DNA of 6,223 nucleotides from the NCBI GenBank assembly GCA_047629095.1, contig JBLHWM010000223.1:1-6223 (forward strand), in the 5' to 3' direction. The position numbers and the translations under genes are program-made. The stretch's first letter is position 1, and the number at the start of each line of letters is the position of its first letter. Shown here piece after piece: positions 1-6,202 of the stretch. The notes under the pieces are model-generated. The model had not been told where the DNA came from, made no database searches, and saw nothing but the letters and a program-made list of their open reading frames with translations. Source of the stretch: CALBMX01 sp047629095. Lineage in GTDB: Bacteria; Planctomycetota; UBA1135; GCA-002686595.

Positions 1-347
1 ACGGGGCCATCAGGCGCTGGCAACTGATTGGCCGAGATGGCCTGTATTGCCACTCCGGAGAGATGGCTGTGGGCGTCGACGAAGCCCGGTAAGAGCGTCT
101 TGCCATCTAGATCGATCAGTTGCGTAGCTCCGCCTTGATACGGGAGTACTTCAGCCTGACTACCTACAGCCAAAATCTTGCCATCGGCAATGGCTAGCGC
201 TTCCACGGTGCCCCGGGTTCCATCGAGGGTGATGACATTCCCGTTGGTGTAAATGTGACTGGCAACAGGTGCGGCCGGCTGCTCGCGGCAGCCCGTGGCC
301 AAGCTTAGAGACAGGGCAGCAAGAGCGACCGTTGTATTAATACGCAT
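1..347 (-). CDS. YtcJ-type amidohydrolase lipoprotein, N-terminal part (3' end outside window)
   Basis: This gene is read on the minus strand from an ATG at 347-345, and 115 residues are visible before the window edge. The start MRINTTVALAALSLSLATGC is a short basic-hydrophobic leader ending in a lipobox-like A-T-G-C, so Cys20 is the probable lipidated residue and the enzyme would be envelope-anchored. Residues 32-90 form the small beta-sandwich typical of amidohydrolases (YTNGNVITLDG, ALAIADGKILAVG, IDLDGKTLLPGF). The metal-binding motif DAHSH follows, with His93 and His95, and then SANQLPAPDGP, which resembles the same region of the YtcJ/Amidohydro_3 family. Such proteins are usually about 550-600 residues, so most of the catalytic barrel is missing. 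The family hydrolyses C-N bonds in amides or cyclic amides; the substrate cannot be read here. The ribosome-binding site is weak (GGA about 8 nt upstream). The family call is firm; lipidation is probable. Confidence 0.9.
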   Translation of the reverse strand, partial: MRINTTVALAALSLSLATGCREQPAAPVASHIYTNGNVITLDGTRGTVEALAIADGKILAVGSQAEVLPYQGGATQLIDLDGKTLLPGFVDAHSHLSGVAIQAISANQLPAPDGP

Positions 348-757
348 AAGAGTTCCGTCCATCGATGGATCCGGCAAGGTACTGCTGTACATCGCCAAAA
401 GGGGGCAAGCCGATGGCGAGATCTTTGCTGTGCCCTAAAAGTCTTCATGACATGGGCCGCCTCGCGCATAGCAGGGAATAAACCCAAGCGCGTCCAAGAA
501 GATTGAAGCCCTCATGAGTCGCGCTTATTGATTGCGGAGAATAATCGATCCAAAGGGCTGCCACCAATAAAATCGACCGCCCGTCCAGCTGGCCTCCAGC
601 TCTTACCGTCCTCCACCCGATTGCTAGCTCGCGACACGTGCGAAGCGTCTCGATCCAGTACATCGCGCGCTTCGAACCACCTCGAGCTTGGGAGGTACAG
701 CCGCGCGGATCGGTGATGCTTAGTTCGCGGCGCTCGGTGACTCGTTACGATCTCGCC
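348..757. other. Intergenic region between divergent genes
   Basis: These 410 bp separate the start of the minus-strand amidohydrolase from the start of the plus-strand ALDC-like lipoprotein, so promoters for both should lie here. Short open frames exist on both strands (for example 445-663 minus and 528-716 plus). Their predicted peptides have no recognisable motif, and no good ribosome-binding site was noticed. I saw no pair of -35/-10 boxes at proper spacing: the TTGATT at 528-533 and AATAAT at 540-545 are only 6 nt apart. Besides the palindrome listed separately, nothing definite is seen. Confidence 0.6.
358..369. promoter_or_regulatory. 12-bp perfect palindrome upstream of the amidohydrolase start
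   Basis: The sequence TCCATCGATGGA is its own reverse complement and lies 10 bp upstream of the amidohydrolase ATG (345-347, minus strand). A symmetric site at this position could be an operator for a dimeric repressor, or a small hairpin in the leader mRNA close to the ribosome-binding site. No regulator gene is visible nearby, and a single 12-bp palindrome could occur by chance. The regulatory role is only an inference. Confidence 0.25.
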
Positions 758-1510
758 ATGATACGACCCACTTCCCTCCTGCCACTACTGCTTGTGTTTG
801 GCTGCGCCTCTGGTGCCAAAGACACCAGACTCTCACCGAACCAAGAGCTGACCGCTCCAACTCCACAAGCACATGTCGAACACTGGGGCGCCATGAAAGC
901 CGTTCTCCGTGATGGCCTAACCCAGGGGCGCGTGAGCTTGGACGAGGCAGTCGGTCCGAACACGTTCGCGGTAGGCGCACTAGAGGGACTCGCCGCCGAG
1001 ATCACAGTCGTCGATGGCGTGATTCATCTTGCCGAGGTGATCGAGTCAGGTGCTGGGATTTCCATGCGGGTCCGCGCGCCCGTCGAAGGAGAGCAAGCCA
1101 CTCTGTTGGTCACAGCCCAGGTGGATTCATGGGCCGAGCACCTACTGCCCCGCGTGGCCAATCTAGAAGAGCTCGAGACCGCCGTGCGAGACATCGCCCT
1201 TGCCGAGGGCATCGACGTCACGCTGCCCTTCCCATTCAAGGTCGAAGGAGACTCCAGCCAAGTGCACCTCCACGTACTCAACCACTCTTGCCCCATCGCC
1301 AATCCCGACGGTCCAAGTCCATGGACCTTCGAAGGCGTGAACGAGCCCGTTGTACTTGTCGGCTTCTACGCATCCGACGCGGGCGGCGTACTCACCCATC
1401 ACGGCCAGAGCAGCCATGTCCACGCCGTGGTAGCGACGCAAAATGTGTCCGGGCATCTCGACAGCATTAGCCTGACTGGGAATGCCCGGCTGTTCTTGCC
1501 AGGCAGTTGA
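758..1510 (+). CDS. Acetolactate decarboxylase-like (BudA/ALDC fold) putative lipoprotein
   Basis: This is a 250-residue protein. I chose the ATG at 758 over the upstream in-frame ATG at 638 because it begins a lipoprotein-like signal peptide, MIRPTSLLPLLLVFGC, with Cys16 the likely lipidation site; the 40 extra upstream residues look non-coding. The body follows acetolactate decarboxylase: GALEGLAAEITVVDG (residues 73-87, Glu81 aligning with the conserved Glu of the GELIALDG stretch), a central FPFKVEG, then VGFYASDAGGVLTHHG and SHVHAVV. His220, His222 and His233 match the H-x-H-x10-H zinc-ligand spacing of ALDC (His194, His196 and His207 in the Brevibacillus enzyme). The canonical catalytic Arg region and the C-terminal Glu-containing tail are not apparent, and the protein ends soon after the beta strand carrying His233. 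A metal-binding ALDC-fold protein is well supported; acetolactate decarboxylation is not proven, and an envelope location would be odd for it. There is no clear Shine-Dalgarno. Confidence 0.85.
   Translation: MIRPTSLLPLLLVFGCASGAKDTRLSPNQELTAPTPQAHVEHWGAMKAVLRDGLTQGRVSLDEAVGPNTFAVGALEGLAAEITVVDGVIHLAEVIESGAGISMRVRAPVEGEQATLLVTAQVDSWAEHLLPRVANLEELETAVRDIALAEGIDVTLPFPFKVEGDSSQVHLHVLNHSCPIANPDGPSPWTFEGVNEPVVLVGFYASDAGGVLTHHGQSSHVHAVVATQNVSGHLDSISLTGNARLFLPGS
1483..1505. terminator. Hairpin at the end of the ALDC-like gene, possible weak terminator
   Basis: The arms TGCCCGGC (1483-1490) and GCCAGGCA (1498-1505) pair over 8 positions with one C-A mismatch around a 7-nt loop, covering the last codons of the plus-strand gene. 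The convergent cupin gene ends 33 bp away, so a shared terminator would be expected in this area. No T-rich tract follows on either strand, so an intrinsic terminator is doubtful. Confidence 0.25.
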
Positions 1511-1537
1511 CACAGGGAAGAGTGCGACTGACTCCGT

Positions 1538-2179
1538 TCACTTGATAGGCAGGTGGCCTGTCTTGACGAAGATCACCGTGTCTTCCGTGACGAAGGGATG
1601 ATGGGAGCTCAGGTGCGGGCTCTGGAGCCAGGTCCCCTGTGGGTAGTTGCCGTGCTCGTCTTGGAAGGTCCCCGAGAGAACGAAGACCTCTTCACCGCCC
1701 CAATGCTGATGGGGTACGAAGCGCTCACCTGGCGGCCAGTGAACTAGGGCTGTGCCTTCGCCTTCGAAGCTGTGCAATGGCTTGACTTCGAGTTTGCCTT
1801 GACCCGGCAGCCATGGATGATCATCGAACTGCGAGTGGACGACCTCGCTATCGGCCTTGGCAAAAGGACCAGAGCGCAGGAAGAGTGTGCACCCTGTGCT
1901 GCCTGAACGCGCATCTACATGACCCGGGGGTCTGCGAGCATAGGCTCCAGTGGAGAGCGTCCCCTCTGCTAAAACTAGGTCGCCCTCTAGCACGATGATC
2001 TCGACGCCCCAACCATCGGGCCGTGCGGGAATGCTCGTGTCAGGGGCTAGCCGAAGGAGAGCCGATTCGAAGCCGTCCTTGCTGGCGGGCATGAGCTGCT
2101 TGCGTTCGATTCCGGCGCGATCTGTCTTCGTCCACTGGACACTTGCCGTGTCAGACTTCCTGTGATTCTCAGTTGTCAT
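1538..2179 (-). CDS. ChrR-type bicupin protein
   Basis: This is a 213-residue soluble protein with two cupin domains and no signal peptide. The C-terminal cupin (about residues 125-210) is intact, with PHQHWGGEEVFVLSG followed by DEHGNYPQGTW and SPHLSSHHPF. His157, His159, Glu163 and His193 have the same 2/4/30 spacing as the zinc ligands of the Rhodobacter ChrR cupin-like domain (His141, His143, Glu147, His177). The N-terminal cupin (about 35-105) keeps the fold signature WGVEIIVLEGDL and PPGH but lacks the H-x-H pair, so it is probably structural. The Cys-containing zinc anti-sigma domain of true ChrR is absent and no ECF sigma gene is adjacent, so I would not call it an anti-sigma factor. 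Metal binding, as a sensor or small dioxygenase-like enzyme, is the best general guess. The start at 2179 is supported by a strong ribosome-binding site. It converges with the ALDC-like gene. Confidence 0.9.
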   Translation of the reverse strand: MTTENHRKSDTASVQWTKTDRAGIERKQLMPASKDGFESALLRLAPDTSIPARPDGWGVEIIVLEGDLVLAEGTLSTGAYARRPPGHVDARSGSTGCTLFLRSGPFAKADSEVVHSQFDDHPWLPGQGKLEVKPLHSFEGEGTALVHWPPGERFVPHQHWGGEEVFVLSGTFQDEHGNYPQGTWLQSPHLSSHHPFVTEDTVIFVKTGHLPIK

Positions 2180-2187
2180 CCGTGCTT

Positions 2188-2194
2188 CTCCTTT
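2188..2194 (-). promoter_or_regulatory. Ribosome-binding site of the bicupin gene
   Basis: On the minus strand this reads AAAGGAG, 8 nt before the ATG at 2179-2177. It is the best Shine-Dalgarno match in the window and fixes the start of the bicupin. Confidence 0.8.
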
Positions 2195-2383
2195 GGCTGG
2201 CGATACGTATTCGTGCTGCCCTGGCGTCGTCCAACACCTCGTACTCCACCCCTTCTGCGGGAGTGGCGATGGACTCGGGCTGTGCGATCCACCTCATGGT
2301 GCAGGGACTCTAAACACTGCCGCGGGAATAGGTGCAAACTTCTATGCGGCGCCGCTCGAGACTACCCAAGGCCTCCCCTTCGA

Positions 2384-4501
2384 TCATCGGCCTAGGGTCT
2401 CTGCGATCGCTTCCATCCACGCGTGTTGGCCCGTGCCGGTGATGTGTAGCTTATCGCCGCCTAGGAGTTCGTTGGCGCGGCCGTCCTTGTCGAGGAACAG
2501 CGGCCGCAGGTCCATGTAGCGCACGCGCTCGTGCAGCGCCAATTCGCCTGCCGCTTGGTGCACGACGTCGATAGCGGCCCGGCGCGGGTCGCTGGGCTCG
2601 GCGCCGCAGGGGAAGGGGCCGCACAGGAGTAGGTTGGCCTGGGGTTCGCGCTCGAGCAGGCGCGCGACTAGGGCCTCGAGGCCGGCCGCGGTCTCCGCTC
2701 CCGTGTGCTTGGCGGCGTTGATGTTGTTGATGCCGATCTGCACGACGATCCAATCAGGATCGAGCACCGCTAGGGCTCCGTGTTCGGCCCGGAACATCAG
2801 GTGCTCGGTACGATCCCCTGACAGGCCGAGGGAGATCGCGCCGGGGAAGCGGTCGATGGCGCGCTCGCCCTGGGCGTTGGTCAGCCGGTTCTGCGCGCCG
2901 GTCAGGCCTTGGGTGATCGAGTCGCCGAAGAAGACCAGGTCCAGCAACGGTTGCTCTTGGGCGAGCGCACGCATCGCGCGCACCTGGTCCCACCAGGAGT
3001 CGCCGCCCCAACCGGCGCCGCTGCGGAACTCGACCGAAGAGGCCGGGTGTGCGGCAGGGTTGCGCGAATCGAGCCCTAGCTGGCGCAGCAGGGTGCGCAC
3101 CAGGGGCGCGACGGGGTCGAGTCCGTGCGGGTGGTGTCCGAGGCCAGGCTTGCGCCAAGGCGTCACGTTCCCGCCCAGCTTTCCGATCCGCGCGACGAGC
3201 AGCTCGCCGTTCTCGGCCGGGGGCACGACCTCATCCGCGCCGCCGATCAACACGTGCATGGGGATGCCCACCAAAGGCGCCAAGTCATCGAGGGGAGAGC
3301 GCCCGTCCTCCCAAGCCTGAACCTCGGTCAGATCGTAGGCAGTCAGCATGCGCGACCAGTCCCCGTCGGAGCGCTTGCCGCTGCGACCACCAGGCCAAGA
3401 GCGCAGGTCGCACACACCATTGTCGAGGAGGATCGCACCAACGCGGTCGGGGAAGGCGCGGGCGAAGTTCAGCACCGGCATGCCGCCCCGGGAGAGTCCG
3501 AGTAGTACGGGCTGGCGAGACAGGCCGAGCGTCCCCTGCAGCAGTTCGTGAGCCAGCTCCCAGCGCTGCACTGCCTGCGGCGCACCGAACAGGTTGGCCA
3601 CGTCCACGTAGACCAGGTGGAAGCCTCGCTCCAACAGGGCCAGGTCGAGGGCGGGCTCGTGGCCAAAGAAGCGCGCGCGCCATAGCCAGGGTCGCCCGGC
3701 GGCGACCGTATGCGGCCGGACTAGCACGCAGTTGGCGCCGTCTGCTGGCAGGGCGAAGTCGAGCCGTGGGAAGCCATGGAAATCGCTAGCGGCAAACTCG
3801 ACCCCCAGGGCTTTCAGGTCGCTCTCGATGGTCGGCGGAGTCGGGTCGACGGTCACGCGCAGGAGGTCGGCCAGGTGATCGGCGATAGCGGCGGAACCGA
3901 ATGGACTCAAGTGCACGCCGTCGGTGACCTGGCCGGCATCGAGCACACGCGCAAGGTCTACGAAGTCGACGCCGGGCGTCTCGGCGGCGATGGAGCGGTA
4001 GGCCGAGGCCAGGCGCGCAAGCCGCGGCTCGCGCTCGGCCAGGTCCGCCGCGCGCTCGGCCGACAGACCGCCCTTGCCTGGGAACATGGGCGGTGGCGAG
4101 CAAAGCAGTACGCGCGGCTGATCGAAGCGCTCCCCCACCGCGGCGAGTAGGGCGCGCACGTCGCCCTCCAAGTGCTCGACTTGCTCCCAGCAGCGACGCT
4201 CGCCCAGGACCGTGTCATTGGTACCGAGCATCACGACGGCCACGTCCGCGTCGAGGTCGCGCTGGGCGCGCCAAGCGCCGCTCTCCAGGTACGGCTGGTC
4301 GGTCCCCGAGAGCATCGTCGTGCCTCCGGCGCCCAGCCCCGTAACCTTCGCGCCCGCTCCCAGACGCTGCTCCAACAGGCTCGGCCAGCGGCTCTCGAGT
4401 GGCAGGTTGTTACAGACGGTGAGCGAGTCACCTAGGCACACCACGTCTTGGGCCGCGGCGAGTGGAGCGAGCAGCAGCAACGCAGGCAGCGCGCGGAGCA
4501 T
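2384..4501 (-). CDS. Secreted triple-domain esterase: SGNH hydrolase, alpha/beta hydrolase, SGNH hydrolase
   Basis: The protein has 705 residues when started at the ATG at 4501, which opens a clean signal peptide, MLRALPALLLLAPLAAA, with likely cleavage before Gln18. The frame stays open upstream to 4849, but that extension looks non-coding. Domain 1 (about 19-222) is an SGNH/GDSL hydrolase: GDS with Ser26, block II Gly57, GTND with Asn95, and DGVH with Asp194 and His197. Domain 2 (about 225-478) is an alpha/beta hydrolase: GLSRG with Ser337, GGADEVVP with Asp423, and GLGHHPHG with His456 the likely base. Its RPWLWRARFFGHEP and CDLRSWPGG stretches resemble family members I recall from polysaccharide-degrading bacteria. 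Domain 3 (about 482-705) is a PAF-acetylhydrolase-like SGNH domain: FGDSITQG with Ser528, GLSGDRT with Gly559, GINN with Asn592, and DKLH with Asp683 and His686. All three catalytic sets are complete. The likely role is extracytoplasmic ester removal, perhaps O-deacetylation of a polysaccharide; the substrate is inferred. GC is much higher than in its neighbours. Confidence 0.92.
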   Translation of the reverse strand: MLRALPALLLLAPLAAAQDVVCLGDSLTVCNNLPLESRWPSLLEQRLGAGAKVTGLGAGGTTMLSGTDQPYLESGAWRAQRDLDADVAVVMLGTNDTVLGERRCWEQVEHLEGDVRALLAAVGERFDQPRVLLCSPPPMFPGKGGLSAERAADLAEREPRLARLASAYRSIAAETPGVDFVDLARVLDAGQVTDGVHLSPFGSAAIADHLADLLRVTVDPTPPTIESDLKALGVEFAASDFHGFPRLDFALPADGANCVLVRPHTVAAGRPWLWRARFFGHEPALDLALLERGFHLVYVDVANLFGAPQAVQRWELAHELLQGTLGLSRQPVLLGLSRGGMPVLNFARAFPDRVGAILLDNGVCDLRSWPGGRSGKRSDGDWSRMLTAYDLTEVQAWEDGRSPLDDLAPLVGIPMHVLIGGADEVVPPAENGELLVARIGKLGGNVTPWRKPGLGHHPHGLDPVAPLVRTLLRQLGLDSRNPAAHPASSVEFRSGAGWGGDSWWDQVRAMRALAQEQPLLDLVFFGDSITQGLTGAQNRLTNAQGERAIDRFPGAISLGLSGDRTEHLMFRAEHGALAVLDPDWIVVQIGINNINAAKHTGAETAAGLEALVARLLEREPQANLLLCGPFPCGAEPSDPRRAAIDVVHQAAGELALHERVRYMDLRPLFLDKDGRANELLGGDKLHITGTGQHAWMEAIAETLGR

Positions 4502-4937
4502 GCCGCCGCGCCTAGCGAACAGCGTGGACACAAACCCCACCCCAGGTCCGGGGACCGGCGCGCGAATGGCCAATGCAGCGGGTGCCAGCTTGGGCTCGGC
4601 ATCAACGCGTGGCGTAGGTGCCGTCCGCTCCATACCTGCAGCCCGAAGCTCCCAAGGTCGCGCAGAACCAGCGAGCTCTAAAACCAGGGCGGGGGAGTTT
4701 CGGTCGAGTTGAGGATCGATCATCGTTACATGGTACGCATCCTGCACGCCTAGATGCGACTGCATTGAACTCGGCATAAGACCCGCACGTCGATCTAAGC
4801 GAGAGTCCGCAGTCTCACTGCAGCTTGGCCAGGGGCCAACGGCAAGCAATCAGGCCCTCTGCTCTAGTCCAGGCGATGTGACGGCCGCAAGTACCAAGGT
4901 CCCATGATAACCGCGCTCTGCAACGGGGCGCTTTAAC
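4502..4937. other. Intergenic region upstream of the triple esterase
   Basis: These 436 bp lie between the chosen esterase start and the stop of the YdjM-like gene, which reads in the same direction. The esterase frame stays open through 4849, with in-frame ATGs at 4633 and 4723. The peptide it would encode has no recognisable domain and would bury the signal peptide inside the protein, so I treat it as leader or promoter DNA. GC drops from 65% (4621-4680) to 53% (4681-4740), which marks the edge of the GC-rich block. No convincing terminator or promoter was found. Confidence 0.5.
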
Positions 4938-5975
4938 TCAATCGAACAGCATGCTTAGAAAGCGATCGCGCCTTTCAGCGGACATCTCTCGGTGATTGCT
5001 AAACACCACGTGCTCATGTGCCTCAGCCTCAGGGTCAAGCTGGATACTCCATAGGGCATTGATTTCATCGGGCAGCATCGAGTAGCGAATATCGATCACT
5101 CGATTTTCATGGATGGGATCTAGTGCGATGAAGCCACTAGAGAACCAACGAAAGCGCTCCAGATCGAGGGCTTGCTGCGTCCCCTCGTTTAGCCACGGTA
5201 GGCTCTCCGCCACTTCTAGCTTCTTGACCTGCTCCCCGTCGTAGTACCGCGCATCGGCCTCGCGTTGAAAGGGCCCCAAGCGAATGGCGTCGACAAAGTA
5301 CTCACCCTCTGTCTCGATGATGATCTTCCACAAGACGATGTTCGCAAAGCTGGGCTTGGCGCTAATGGAGACAATAGCCCCACGCGTCTCCTCATCAAAG
5401 TGATCCACAAGATAGGCATGAGCGAAGGCCTCTACTCGCTGTTTCTGCACGAAGCCTAGTGCTGGATACAACAGGATCCACCCGAGAGCCAACCGGGCAT
5501 ACCACGGGTTCTTCTTCCAGATGGACACGGCGATCCCGATAAGGATCGGCAGCGTGTACAGCGGATCGATCACGGCGATATTGTTCCAAGCCACTCGCTG
5601 CGAACTGAAGGGCCAGAACAGCTGCGTACCATACGTCGTACAGGCATCGAGCAAGGCATGGGTCGCGTACCCCAGCAAACAGATGACAAAGGTCTTCAAG
5701 AAGGTGAAGTCACATCGCCTGCCGATCAGCCCATGCAGAATCAACGCACAGAGCAGAGCGCCGACGGGAATGAAGATCAGCGAGTGGGTGAAGTGCCTGT
5801 GGAATTCTAAGGCTAACAGCGGGTCCGAGGACGACCGAATCAGCACATCCAAGTCGGGGCTCATGCCCGCCAAAGCACCGATTAGCCCGACAGCTTTTAG
5901 GCTCTTGGATTGGCCTCCACGCTGAAGTGCCTGGGGCAAGGTGGCGCCTAACGCGCCTTGAGTAATGGGGTCCAT
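4938..5975 (-). CDS. YdjM/YbcI-family (DUF457-type) inner-membrane metal-dependent hydrolase
   Basis: This is a 345-residue membrane protein. The N-terminal half carries the family hallmarks in order: MDPITQGALGA (1-11), MSPDLD (38-43), HRHFTHS (59-65), THALLDACTTYGTQLFWPFS (105-124) and IDPLYTLP (136-143). The conserved Asp and His residues are thought to bind metal. Hydrophobic segments at about 66-84, 92-108, 139-153 and 160-176 indicate integration in the inner membrane. The C-terminal half (about 180-345) is polar, with alternating strands (FVDAIRLGPF, RFRWFSSGFIALDP, VIDIRYSM), and probably folds as a soluble domain. Families of this type are annotated as LexA-regulated or metal-dependent hydrolases of unknown substrate. 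No LexA box was recognised upstream. The ATG at 5975 is supported by AGAGAGG 5 nt upstream. The 436-bp gap to the next gene argues against an operon with it. Confidence 0.92.
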   Translation of the reverse strand: MDPITQGALGATLPQALQRGGQSKSLKAVGLIGALAGMSPDLDVLIRSSSDPLLALEFHRHFTHSLIFIPVGALLCALILHGLIGRRCDFTFLKTFVICLLGYATHALLDACTTYGTQLFWPFSSQRVAWNNIAVIDPLYTLPILIGIAVSIWKKNPWYARLALGWILLYPALGFVQKQRVEAFAHAYLVDHFDEETRGAIVSISAKPSFANIVLWKIIIETEGEYFVDAIRLGPFQREADARYYDGEQVKKLEVAESLPWLNEGTQQALDLERFRWFSSGFIALDPIHENRVIDIRYSMLPDEINALWSIQLDPEAEAHEHVVFSNHREMSAERRDRFLSMLFD

Positions 5976-5980
5976 GCTTG

Positions 5981-5987
5981 CCTCTCT
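5981..5987 (-). promoter_or_regulatory. Ribosome-binding site of the YdjM-like gene
   Basis: On the minus strand this reads AGAGAGG, 5 nt before the ATG at 5975-5973. Together with the conserved MDPITQG start it fixes the start codon. Confidence 0.6.
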
Positions 5988-6025
5988 GGCGGGTGCTGCG
6001 CTGACAGCTGCTGAGCATAGCGATT

Positions 6026-6040
6026 CCCCAGTCCATGGGG
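6026..6040. repeat. Small inverted repeat upstream of the YdjM-like gene
   Basis: CCCCA (6026-6030) and TGGGG (6036-6040) form a 5-bp perfect stem around a 5-nt spacer, about 50 bp upstream of the YdjM-like start. It may be a minor operator or hairpin, but it is short enough to be chance. Confidence 0.2.
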
Positions 6041-6077
6041 TTCAGCATTGCTCGTCCCCGATCAATCGGTGGGCGCC

Positions 6078-6113
6078 GCTTCCGTAGTCGCTGTCGCTGC
6101 CGTAGTCGCCGCC
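6078..6113. repeat. Two tandem copies of an 18-bp repeat
   Basis: GCTTCCGTAGTCGCTGTC (6078-6095) is followed directly by GCTGCCGTAGTCGCCGCC (6096-6113), with 15 of 18 positions identical. It lies between the YdjM-like gene and the possible gene start at 6203. The unit is a multiple of three, so it could be a decayed or real coding repeat (A-[SA]-V-V-A-[VA] in the plus frame), or a regulatory repeat. Confidence 0.5.
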
Positions 6114-6202
6114 GGCCCTGTTGCGCTATTTCACTTTCCCGAGTGCGCTTGCGTTCAAGGGACGTATCCTGCTAAGGCCCCCTTCTCCCACGAATCAATC
6201 CC

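Noticed and set aside
638..757. 40-codon N-terminal extension of the ALDC-like gene.
   Set aside because: It has no ribosome-binding site or homology-like features, and it would place the lipoprotein signal peptide inside the protein.
2346..2355. 10-bp palindrome GCGGCGCCGC downstream of the esterase gene, considered as a terminator.
   Set aside because: It has no loop and no T-tract, and such GC palindromes are common in GC-rich DNA.
3049..3789. Plus-strand frame of 246 codons antisense to the esterase.
   Set aside because: Its product is a low-complexity Arg/Ala/Pro-rich translation with no domain, as expected for the shadow of a GC-rich gene on the other strand.
4674..4684. Minus strand reads GTTTTAGAGCT, the opening of many type II CRISPR repeats.
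   Set aside because: It occurs once, the match stops after 11 bases, and there is no spaced repetition or cas gene. It is chance similarity.
2402..4971. Two copies of GCGATCGC (near 2403 and 4963), reminiscent of the cyanobacterial HIP1 element.
   Set aside because: Two copies in 6.2 kb is far below the density in HIP1-rich genomes, and both lie inside coding frames.
111..5572. Octamer ATCGATCA occurs four times (111-118, 4715-4722, 5091-5098, 5565-5572).
   Set aside because: All four fall on minus-strand frames where ATC GAT encodes Ile-Asp after a codon ending in TG; the last of these is inside the open esterase leader frame. Codon content explains them better than a dispersed regulatory motif.
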